From contig CAJTTA010000010.1 in NCBI GenBank assembly GCA_910579305.1, positions 1 through 57,085 on the forward strand: a stretch of DNA of 57,085 bases, in the 5' to 3' direction. Of this stretch, positions 50,621-57,085 are shown one piece after another. Origin of the DNA: an uncultured Muribaculaceae bacterium. Lineage in GTDB: Bacteria > Bacteroidota > Bacteroidia > Bacteroidales > Muribaculaceae. A program made the translations under genes and the position numbers. How positions within the stretch are numbered: position 1 is the stretch's first letter; each line of letters starts with the position of its first letter. The notes under the pieces were generated by a model, which had not been told where the DNA came from, searched no databases, and worked only from the letters and a program-made list of their open reading frames with translations.

Positions 50621-51455
50621 ACTTATATCTGTCATCGCTTCTCTTTGCATCTTAACTCTGGCTGCATCATGCAGCTCGGGGCGCTCGGCCGTGAAAGCTC
50701 CCGACAATGCCTCGCGTGAGCTGAAAGCCGCAGGTCTTAACCTGGAGGCTTTGGGTAATAAGGAGGCCGGCAAATGGCTGGCAGCTCTCGCCGACTCTTA
50801 CACACCATGGCAGAAAATGTCGCTCGACGGCTCCCTTAGCGTAAAGAATCTACCGCTTGACCCGAGTGTCAAGATTTACATGGAACGCGGTTCTTTGCTG
50901 CTCATTTCCATGCGAGTGCCATTGCTCGGCGAGGTGGGGCGCATTGAGATTGATACTGATTCCGCTCTCATCATCAACCGCCGGGGCAAATGCTACACAC
51001 GGCTGGCCACGGCAAGACTGCTCAATAGAATAGGCGTGAATCTCTCTGACTTTCAGGATCTACTGCTCGGCCGCGTCTTTCTGGCAGGAAGCGCCTCTCT
51101 GGCAAGAGATAATGTGACTCTCTTCAGCGTGAGCGAAGGAGCCGGAGGCAATCTTATCGTTTCGCCAAAAGTGCAGAGGGATGATGCGGAATATGGATTT
51201 ACGATTTATCCCGACGGAAAAATGTTTATGGCCGTGGCTTTTACTACCGATGAGACTTATCTGCTTCAAAACGAGTATGCGTATCCCGGTAAACACCGCA
51301 CTGATATCGACATCAGTATAACTGCGGGGAAGAAACAATACCGGGGGACTCTCTCATATGGAGTTCCCGACACTTCCCCTTCTCCTCTCAAGCGCGCTGA
51401 AGTGAACCCTTCATGGCGACGCGTAAGCCTCTCCCAGCTTTTCTCTGCATTCTGA
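50613..51455 (+). CDS. DUF4292 lipoprotein
   Basis: A 280-residue lipoprotein with lipobox AASC (Cys20). The body includes YTPWQKMSLDGSLSV, GEVGRIEIDTDSALIINRRGKCYT and FVLGRVFLAGSA-like text (LLLGRVFLAGSASL), typical of DUF4292 and resembling LolB/LolA-type beta-barrel halves. A role in lipoprotein or lipid handling at the outer membrane is inferred only from that resemblance. It is translationally coupled to the TPR gene and lies 35 bases upstream of the EnvC-like gene. Confidence 0.88.
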   Translation: MNKLISVIASLCILTLAASCSSGRSAVKAPDNASRELKAAGLNLEALGNKEAGKWLAALADSYTPWQKMSLDGSLSVKNLPLDPSVKIYMERGSLLLISMRVPLLGEVGRIEIDTDSALIINRRGKCYTRLATARLLNRIGVNLSDFQDLLLGRVFLAGSASLARDNVTLFSVSEGAGGNLIVSPKVQRDDAEYGFTIYPDGKMFMAVAFTTDETYLLQNEYAYPGKHRTDIDISITAGKKQYRGTLSYGVPDTSPSPLKRAEVNPSWRRVSLSQLFSAF

Positions 51456-51490
51456 TCATTCTATTGAACATATATTCCCTTTGATTGCTT

Positions 51491-53182
51491 ATGAGGTATC
51501 TGCGCATACTCATTCTAATTGTAGCCACTTCGATGATGAGTGGCGACTTTTCAGGCGTAAGCATGCCTCTTTCAGCTGCCGTAAAGAAGCCGGCTTCAGG
51601 CAAAAGCACCGCCAAGTCAACCAAGCCGGCAACTCCGGCCAAAACAAAATCGAAAAAAAGAAAAACAAAAAAGAAGACAAAAAAAGCTGTCAAGGCAGCT
51701 GCTCGCGAGACTTCATCAGGAGTAAGAAAACAGCAGCAGTCCATAGATCGCGAAATCTCTCTCACCACAGAACAGATCAAGGCTAATGACGTGGCCGTAA
51801 GCACGAATCTGGCCACTCTCCAGACTCTTGACAGGGATGTGGAGGCACAGCGCAAAAGAGTAGCCAACCTGCTCACACGCGAACAGCAGCTACATTCCAA
51901 TATAAATGCATGTATCTCTTCGATAGATGAAGGGGAGCGACGCCTGAAAGATATGAGAGATAGATATGTGGCGGCTGTGCGCAAGATGCGTGTAGCCCGC
52001 AAGCGCAGCAATGCCATGACATTCATCTTTGCTTCACGCACATTCTATCAGGCGTTGAGGCGCATGCGCTATCTGCAAACGTTTGCCGACTGGCGCCAGC
52101 GCCGTGAAAAGGAAATAAAGCAAGAAATAGCCCGCCTCGAGGGGCATCGAAAGCAGCTTGCCACGAGTCGGGCGGCATTGCAGACCACTCTTTCAGAGCA
52201 AGAGCAGGCGTCACGCACTCTCGCGGCCAAGCAACAGGAACAGTCCTCTACCGTGTCCCGGCTCAGAGCCAACGGCGATGCTCTGCGATCGCATCTCGCC
52301 CGTAAGCAGGCTGAGACCAACGCTCTTAATGCTAAAATAGCTCAACTCATTGCCGCAGAAAGAGCTGAGGCGGAAGCTGCCGAAAAGCGCAGACAGGAGC
52401 AGGAAGCCCGCGAGGCGGCCGAAAAAGCTGAACGCGAGCGTGTTGCCGCGCAGAAAGCAGAAGAAGCTCGACTGGCGGCTGAAAAGGCTGCTGCCGAAAA
52501 AGCTGCTGCTGAGGAGCGGGAAGCGACAGCCCGCGAGAAAGAGGCCAAGGAACAGGCTCGCAGGGATAAGGCGGCTAAGGACAAGGAGGCTAAGGAGGCC
52601 AAAGAGGCTGCCCGCAAGGAGGCCGCCCGCAAAGAGCAGGCTCGAAAGGAGAAAAATAACAAGGCTGCCTCCGGCGATGACTCGCGATATGCCGATGCCC
52701 GAAGAAGAAAGCCTCGCCCCTCAGAGACAAAGAAACCCAAAGCGGAGACTCCGGCCAAGAGTGCGGCCGGATTTGCAGCTGCCAAGGGAAGTCTGCCGAG
52801 ACCTGTGGCCGGCACATTTAATGTTGTGAGCAAATTCGGCCGCCATCCTCTGCCTAATCTCCCCGAAGTAATGTATGATAATCTCGGCATTGACGCAGAA
52901 GTGCAGAAGGGCGCCTCGGCTCAGGCCGTATATCCGGGCACAGTCTCAGGAGTCTTCGCTATCCCGGGATATAACACGGTAGTAATCGTGAACCATGGAG
53001 AATATTACACTGTGTATGGCAACATCGGCTCCCCTTCAGTAAAAAAAGGTGACAGTGTAAAATCCGGACAGGGACTTGGCAATCTCGTAGCCGACCCTTC
53101 AGAAGGAGGACGCACAATAATTCACTTCGAAGTCTGGCACAATAGAGAGAAACTTAATCCTGAAGCATGGATAAGATCATAG
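51491..53182 (+). CDS. envC: Murein hydrolase activator EnvC-like protein, M23 peptidase domain
   Basis: A 563-residue protein: signal peptide (about 1-30), a Lys/Ala/Pro/Ser-rich linker (to about 75), a long coiled coil (about 75-305), a very Ala/Glu/Lys-rich linker (about 305-410) and a C-terminal M23/LytM domain (about 440-563). The LytM domain shows LPNLPEVMYDNLGIDAEVQKGA, VVIVNHGEYYTVYGNI and TIIHFEVWHNREKLNP. The standard zinc ligands HxxxD near the start of LytM read as YDNLGID, so the domain is probably catalytically inactive and acts as an activator of amidases, as E. coli EnvC does. GNAT overlaps its end by 16 bases. Confidence 0.92.
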   Translation: MRYLRILILIVATSMMSGDFSGVSMPLSAAVKKPASGKSTAKSTKPATPAKTKSKKRKTKKKTKKAVKAAARETSSGVRKQQQSIDREISLTTEQIKANDVAVSTNLATLQTLDRDVEAQRKRVANLLTREQQLHSNINACISSIDEGERRLKDMRDRYVAAVRKMRVARKRSNAMTFIFASRTFYQALRRMRYLQTFADWRQRREKEIKQEIARLEGHRKQLATSRAALQTTLSEQEQASRTLAAKQQEQSSTVSRLRANGDALRSHLARKQAETNALNAKIAQLIAAERAEAEAAEKRRQEQEAREAAEKAERERVAAQKAEEARLAAEKAAAEKAAAEEREATAREKEAKEQARRDKAAKDKEAKEAKEAARKEAARKEQARKEKNNKAASGDDSRYADARRRKPRPSETKKPKAETPAKSAAGFAAAKGSLPRPVAGTFNVVSKFGRHPLPNLPEVMYDNLGIDAEVQKGASAQAVYPGTVSGVFAIPGYNTVVIVNHGEYYTVYGNIGSPSVKKGDSVKSGQGLGNLVADPSEGGRTIIHFEVWHNREKLNPEAWIRS

Positions 53183-54117
53183 AGATAAGGCCATATACTG
53201 CCGACTTCGCAACCCGATGGGATGAGTTTACCCGCACATCCCGCAATGCCGTTTTCCTGCTGGAGCGGGGATATATGGATTATCATTCCGACCGCTTTGA
53301 GGATTGCTCTCTCATCGCATTGCGCAACGACCGCCCGATCGCTCTGCTGCCTTGCTGCCGAAAAGGGGACACTGTGAGCTCCCATGCAGGCCTCACATAT
53401 GGCGGATGGATTCTCCCACGGTCACACGTAGACGGAGGATTGCTCCTTGATATCTTTGAGTCTTGGCTTGCATATCTCAGACACGATTGCGTGAAACGCG
53501 TAGACTACAAGCCCGTGCCATACATCTATGCGGCAACCCCATCGCAGGAAGATCTATACGCTTTGTGGCGCACAGGATTCTCACTCACCGGCCGGCTGCT
53601 ATCAAGCACGGCTGACCTGCGCACTCCATGGAAATTCGACATGAGCAAGCGCCAGCAAGTGCGCAAAGCCATGCGTCATGAATACCTCCTTGGTGAAAGT
53701 AACGACTGGGAAGGATTCTGGCATCTGCTCTCCACATGTCTGTCACAGAGACATAACGCATCTCCAGTACACACTCTTGGTGAGATACTGCTGCTCAAGC
53801 AACGGTTTCCTGCACAGATACGCCTATTCACAGCCACTGCTCCCGATGGCGCTATCCATGCAGGAACGGTGATATACGACACCGGACGCGTGGCCCATTC
53901 TCAATATGCCGCCACGACTGCGGAGGGTCGCTCCCGATACATGCTCACAGCCCTCTATCATAAGCTCATGACTGAGGTCTTCGCATCAAGAGCCTATTTC
54001 GATTTTGGCACCAGCAACGAAGATGGAGGACTTAGCCTCAACCGTGGACTGTTGTCTCAGAAATTTGCCATGGGTGGCAGCGGCACTGCCTATGACACTT
54101 ATTCTCTGATGCTCTGA
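53167..54117 (+). CDS. GNAT-like acyltransferase (FemAB/BioF2-type fold)
   Basis: A 316-residue protein with two GNAT-like halves. The N-terminal half has WDEFTRTSRNAVFLLERGYMDYH and TYGGWILP; the C-terminal half has PDGAIHAGTVIYDTGRVAHSQYAATTAEG and YFDFGTSNEDGGLSLNRGLLSQKFAMGG, which resembles the BioF2/FemAB group. Members transfer acyl groups from acyl-CoA or aminoacyl-tRNA; the donor here is unknown. It lies in the dut operon directly before the flippase gene, suggesting modification of a surface polysaccharide or peptidoglycan-linked sugar. Confidence 0.78.
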   Translation: MDKIIEIRPYTADFATRWDEFTRTSRNAVFLLERGYMDYHSDRFEDCSLIALRNDRPIALLPCCRKGDTVSSHAGLTYGGWILPRSHVDGGLLLDIFESWLAYLRHDCVKRVDYKPVPYIYAATPSQEDLYALWRTGFSLTGRLLSSTADLRTPWKFDMSKRQQVRKAMRHEYLLGESNDWEGFWHLLSTCLSQRHNASPVHTLGEILLLKQRFPAQIRLFTATAPDGAIHAGTVIYDTGRVAHSQYAATTAEGRSRYMLTALYHKLMTEVFASRAYFDFGTSNEDGGLSLNRGLLSQKFAMGGSGTAYDTYSLML

Positions 54118-54122
54118 AAGCC

Positions 54123-55565
54123 ATGCATAGCAATCAACGGTCATATTCATCCAGGCTTACCACATCCGTGCTGCGGGCCATGAGCCTCTTCTCCGGACTG
54201 CAAATGGTGAACATCATATGCTCGGTGGTAAAAATAAAGCTCGTAGCTCTGTGGCTTCATGCCTCAGGAATAGGGCTTTTCGGCATATATCAGAGTGTGA
54301 TCGACACCGTGAGCACACTCTCCGATGTAGGTCTGCGCCAAAGTGCCGTGCGCGACGTCGCCATGAATCAATCCTCTCAGCGGCGACTTGCCGAAGTAGC
54401 TATCGTGGTGAGGAAATGGAGCACATTTGCAGGCCTGCTCGGCGCAACAGTCATTGTAGGGGCTTCACCACTGCTTTCCCAATGGTTCTTCCACTCTTGG
54501 TGGGCCGTATGGGGCTTCGTGATGCTCGGCATAGCAATGTTCCTCAATTCCCTCACATCAGGAGAACAAGCCCTGCTGCAAGGCAGCGGCAAACTGCGCG
54601 CACTCGCCCGGGGAAATCTATGGGGCACAGTATCAGGCTTCATAGCCTCCGTGCCATTGTTCTACTTCCTTGGGCCGCAATCAGTGGCACTAAGCATCGT
54701 GGCATACTCCATAGCCATGTATGCAAGCATGCGCCGGGCAAGACTGCGCACCGTAGCCCCCCCTGCGGCAATAGGACTCCGACAGATATGGATGAAAGGC
54801 AAGGGATTCGCACGCCTTGGCCTATACATGGCCATAGCAGCCTTTGTCACCAGCCTCGCGCACACAATATTCACCGCCCTTCTTAATGCTACAGACGGCA
54901 TCAACAACCTCGGTTACGTACAAGCCGGCGACACAATCATAGTGCGCTATCTCGGCCTGATATTCACCGCAATCGGCATGGAATTTTATCCCCGGCTTGC
55001 AGCTGCGCGCCACAAACGCGCCATGCAGACTTATGTAAATCATGAAATCGTACTCCTCATGATTCTACTCACCCCACTGCTCATCCTCTTCATCATGGCC
55101 AGAGGCAGCATGCTGAAACTGCTTTACACTAACGACTTCATGGTGATCATCCCCTTCATAACCTGGGGAGCACTGGCAAGCATCCCCAAAGCCATAAGCT
55201 GGTGCATGGCATTCACCATAATATGCCGGGGCGACGGAAAAATATATGTACTCACTGAGACTCTCGATGCCATAATCAGCGTCCCGCTATGCTACCTCGC
55301 ATTCAAATATCACGGCTTCGCCGGGCTTGGAATAGCCTATATAATTTGGTATCTTCTCTACGCCCTGCTGACAGGCACAGTCTTCTACTGCCGCTATGGC
55401 TTGCGACTCAACCGCCACGTGACGCGCACCTCGATACTGGCAACCATCTGTTGCCTTACAGCAATCACAGTCAAAGAGACTCTCTCCCCCCTCCTCTCAA
55501 CCTGCGTAATGCTCGCCATAGCTGCATGCTTCATCCCTCCCCTAAGACGGCTTATGCGCCGATGA
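54123..55565 (+). CDS. O-antigen/polysaccharide flippase (Wzx-type)
   Basis: A 480-residue protein with about 12-14 hydrophobic segments. It belongs to the MVF/MOP fold, with the Wzx-type start LRAMSLFSGLQMVNIICSVVKIKLVALWL and GIGLFGIYQSVIDTVSTLSDVGLRQSAVRD. Such flippases move undecaprenyl-linked oligosaccharides across the inner membrane. No polymerase or initiating transferase is in the operon, so the glycan is defined elsewhere. It lies 5 bases after the GNAT gene. Confidence 0.9.
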   Translation: MHSNQRSYSSRLTTSVLRAMSLFSGLQMVNIICSVVKIKLVALWLHASGIGLFGIYQSVIDTVSTLSDVGLRQSAVRDVAMNQSSQRRLAEVAIVVRKWSTFAGLLGATVIVGASPLLSQWFFHSWWAVWGFVMLGIAMFLNSLTSGEQALLQGSGKLRALARGNLWGTVSGFIASVPLFYFLGPQSVALSIVAYSIAMYASMRRARLRTVAPPAAIGLRQIWMKGKGFARLGLYMAIAAFVTSLAHTIFTALLNATDGINNLGYVQAGDTIIVRYLGLIFTAIGMEFYPRLAAARHKRAMQTYVNHEIVLLMILLTPLLILFIMARGSMLKLLYTNDFMVIIPFITWGALASIPKAISWCMAFTIICRGDGKIYVLTETLDAIISVPLCYLAFKYHGFAGLGIAYIIWYLLYALLTGTVFYCRYGLRLNRHVTRTSILATICCLTAITVKETLSPLLSTCVMLAIAACFIPPLRRLMRR

Positions 55566-55574
55566 AACGACACC

Positions 55575-56456
55575 ATGGATTTATCAAGCAACGTACTTGT
55601 AATAGTCAACCCCATATCCGGCACCAAAGGTAAGGAGAAAATCATAGAATATTTTCACCGAACCCCATCATACACCGTTGCCTACACCCGCGGAGCAGGC
55701 GATGCGACACGCATGGCAGCTGCTGCTGCCTCCAATGATATCAGCGCGGTAATAGCCGTGGGAGGCGACGGCACTGTGCGCGAAGTGGCAATGGGGCTGC
55801 TCGGAGGCAACATCCCTCTCGGCATAATCCCCTCAGGATCCGGCAACGGCCTGGCACGACACCTCGGCCTTCCCCTCGACTACTCCAAAGCTATGGAGAT
55901 AATCACCATGGAGCATATCGTGCGCTGCGACTGCGGCATGGTAGGACATGCACCCTTCTTCTGCACAATGGGCGTAGGATTCGACGCAGCCGTGAGCCAC
56001 CTGTTCGCAGAAAGTGAAAAACGAGGACCGATAGCATACGTGCAGGCCGCACTGAAAAGCTACCAGAATTACTCACCCGAGAACTACCGCATAATCCTGC
56101 CGGAAAAAACTATCGAACGCAAAGCCTTTCTGCTCACCATAGCCAACGCTGCCCAATACGGCAATAACGCGCGTATTGCCCCCAATGCCTCTGTCACCGA
56201 CGGAATGCTCGACGTCACTATTCTTCAGGCCGGCGATCATCTGCACACAGTAGAAGCATGCCTGGAAATGTTTGCCGGAGGACTGCACCGCAATCCACTT
56301 ATAGAGACCTACCGCACCCCCCAAGTGCGCATAGAAAGAAGCACACCCGGAAACGCACACCTTGATGGAGAACCACTCATACTCCCGGCCGCCATCGACA
56401 TATGCATACGCCCCAAGGCTCTCCCCATATTCACAAATCCCGATAGAAAAATCTAA
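55575..56456 (+). CDS. YegS/BmrU-type lipid kinase
   Basis: A 293-residue diacylglycerol-kinase-like protein. The catalytic motif is VGGDGTVREVAMGLLGG (about residue 60) followed by LGIIPSGSGNGLARHLGLP, both hallmarks of the DAGK catalytic domain. The C-terminal half has the DVTILQAGD and AHLDGEPL regions. It phosphorylates a lipid, often diacylglycerol, sphingosine or undecaprenol analogue; the substrate is unknown here. It is the last gene before the repeat-rich end; its stop lies inside the first repeat copy. Confidence 0.92.
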   Translation: MDLSSNVLVIVNPISGTKGKEKIIEYFHRTPSYTVAYTRGAGDATRMAAAAASNDISAVIAVGGDGTVREVAMGLLGGNIPLGIIPSGSGNGLARHLGLPLDYSKAMEIITMEHIVRCDCGMVGHAPFFCTMGVGFDAAVSHLFAESEKRGPIAYVQAALKSYQNYSPENYRIILPEKTIERKAFLLTIANAAQYGNNARIAPNASVTDGMLDVTILQAGDHLHTVEACLEMFAGGLHRNPLIETYRTPQVRIERSTPGNAHLDGEPLILPAAIDICIRPKALPIFTNPDRKI

Positions 56457-56634
56457 ATCCGCCGACCCAGGAATAGAAAGATACTGATCACGACTACGGG
56501 CAGCAGGCTGAATCACAAGAACAGACGGATATAGAGGTGAGCCAGACGCAATTCCCTCACGCTTGACTCGCCTCAGCACACACCCGCAAAATCCACTAAC
56601 CCGAAAATCCGCCGACGCTGGAATAGAAAGATCC
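56455..56634. repeat. Pair of 28-bp direct repeats, 150 bp apart
   Basis: AAATCCGCCGAC, three variable bases, then GGAATAGAAAGAT occurs at 56455-56482 and 56605-56632. The copies are identical at 25 of 28 positions. Similarity decays but continues afterwards (GGnCAGCAG then CAAGA), so the real unit seems to be about 150 bp. The first copy starts at the lipid kinase stop codon. Confidence 0.75.
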
Positions 56635-56640
56635 TTACCG

Positions 56641-57010
56641 AGCCAACGGACAGCAGACAAAGAGCCAAGAGAGCTGAATAGAGCCAACCTGGATGCCGGG
56701 CGAGGCAGTGCTGGCAGAGGGGAGACAGAGCACGCAGAAAGAAGTAGACTGGATGCGAGAAGATTGCTGAACGAAGACATACGGAAACAGGCATAGAGCG
56801 AGAGGCAGCGCAGGATGCCAAGGGGGGCAGTACGGGCTGCGGGGAGTAAACTGAGAGCCACAACAGCAGATAGGAAACAGACGGGATGCAGAGCGAGGCA
56901 GAGGGATTAGACAGAGACCCAAGCAAGCGGAATATAGTCAGACAGGATGCTGAAAGTGGCAGTGCGGGCTGCGTGGACTTAGAGTACTGATGGAGGCTGA
57001 GGGAATGTTT
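56641..57010. repeat. Degenerate ~60-70 bp periodic repeats, no gene
   Basis: GGATGC recurs at 56691, 56751, 56813, 56884 and 56945 (steps of 60, 62, 71 and 61 bp). After several of them comes a related segment GGCAGTGCnGGC or GGCAGTnCGGGCTG (56705, 56826, 56957). The plus strand is purine-rich. I find no gene here; long minus-strand frames are open because the bases TTA, CTA and TCA are rare. The pattern continues at least to near 57010 and may run past the window. Confidence 0.65.
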
Positions 57011-57085
57011 AGCTTAGGGAATGTGGGCTGAGGCAGGCAGTGTGACTGTGAGGAATGAGGGAGGGAGTGTGTGTTGGCCCCCGGG

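Noticed and set aside
56073..56861. 262-codon minus-strand frame over the repeat region and lipid kinase
   Set aside because: It runs antisense into the kinase and stays open because purine-rich DNA lacks stop trinucleotides. Its repeated LSIPxSAD text just reflects the 150-bp DNA repeat.
56641..57010. Possible CRISPR array
   Set aside because: The periodicity is 60-71 bp, but the repeats are degenerate, no conserved 25-40 bp direct repeat with unique spacers exists and no cas gene is near.

Overview
This window reads as a chromosomal segment of a gut-type Bacteroidales bacterium, most likely family Muribaculaceae. The taxonomic level is an inference. The phylum is well supported by Bacteroidetes-specific families (DUF4465, DUF6089, DUF6242, DUF4292, OMP_b-brl_3 receptor, paired OmpH/Skp genes below bamA), by promoters of the Bacteroides type (TTTG, a 19-20 bp spacer, then TAnnTTTG), and by the scarcity of Shine-Dalgarno sequences. 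Gene density is high and almost everything is core or envelope biology. No insertion sequence, prophage, integrase island or CRISPR array is visible.

Layout. 1-5.3 kb: DUF805 membrane protein with a clear terminator, a TonB-dependent-type outer-membrane receptor, rpsU, a small secreted protein, a XerC/D recombinase and hpf. 5.4-12.5 kb: a sugar 3,4-ketoisomerase/aminotransferase pair, an eIF1-like SUI1 protein, a RecB/AddA-like helicase that seems to lack its nuclease domain, then an AraC regulator cotranscribed with a lipoprotein carrying a cysteine-less thioredoxin-like domain. 12.6-17.7 kb: pnp, a Bcr/CflA-type exporter divergent from a two-cluster ferredoxin, and a porin-like protein. 17.7-25.7 kb, minus strand: an operon DUF3737 - PatB/MalY-type C-S lyase - MATE exporter; a PAS protein; an rluB-asnS-xseB operon with a long leader; a uracil-DNA-glycosylase-like protein. 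26-37 kb: an unassigned ORF, tRNA-Leu(CAA), and the minus-strand envelope cluster DUF6242-DUF6089-uppS-bamA-ompH-ompH-murI-DUF4465-TPR, then ribD. 37-44.7 kb: prmC-recX-comF, three glycosyltransferases, a TPM protein with zinc-ribbon pairs, and dgt. 44.9-48.3 kb: a pyrE-led operon containing a Rieske-like lipoprotein with four cysteines. 48.3-56.5 kb: a dut-led operon joining a TPR protein, DUF4292, an EnvC-like M23 protein, a GNAT protein, an O-antigen-type flippase and a YegS-type lipid kinase. 56.5-57.1 kb: gene-free DNA made of degenerate ~60-70 bp and ~150 bp repeats.

The main common theme is building the cell envelope: undecaprenyl phosphate (UppS), D-glutamate (MurI), outer-membrane protein assembly (BamA, OmpH), lipoproteins, peptidoglycan turnover (EnvC-like), glycan synthesis and export (glycosyltransferases, Wzx, sugar ketoisomerase and aminotransferase), and lipid phosphorylation. 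The points most worth a second look are: a recurring -7 box/4-base/ATG arrangement that predicts leaderless mRNAs; the degenerate repeat array at the right end; an 11-5-11 palindrome between the exporter and the ferredoxin; and the four-cysteine Rieske-like lipoprotein. I see no clearly novel defence-like or mobile system. All family assignments come from reading the sequence; no database search was run.
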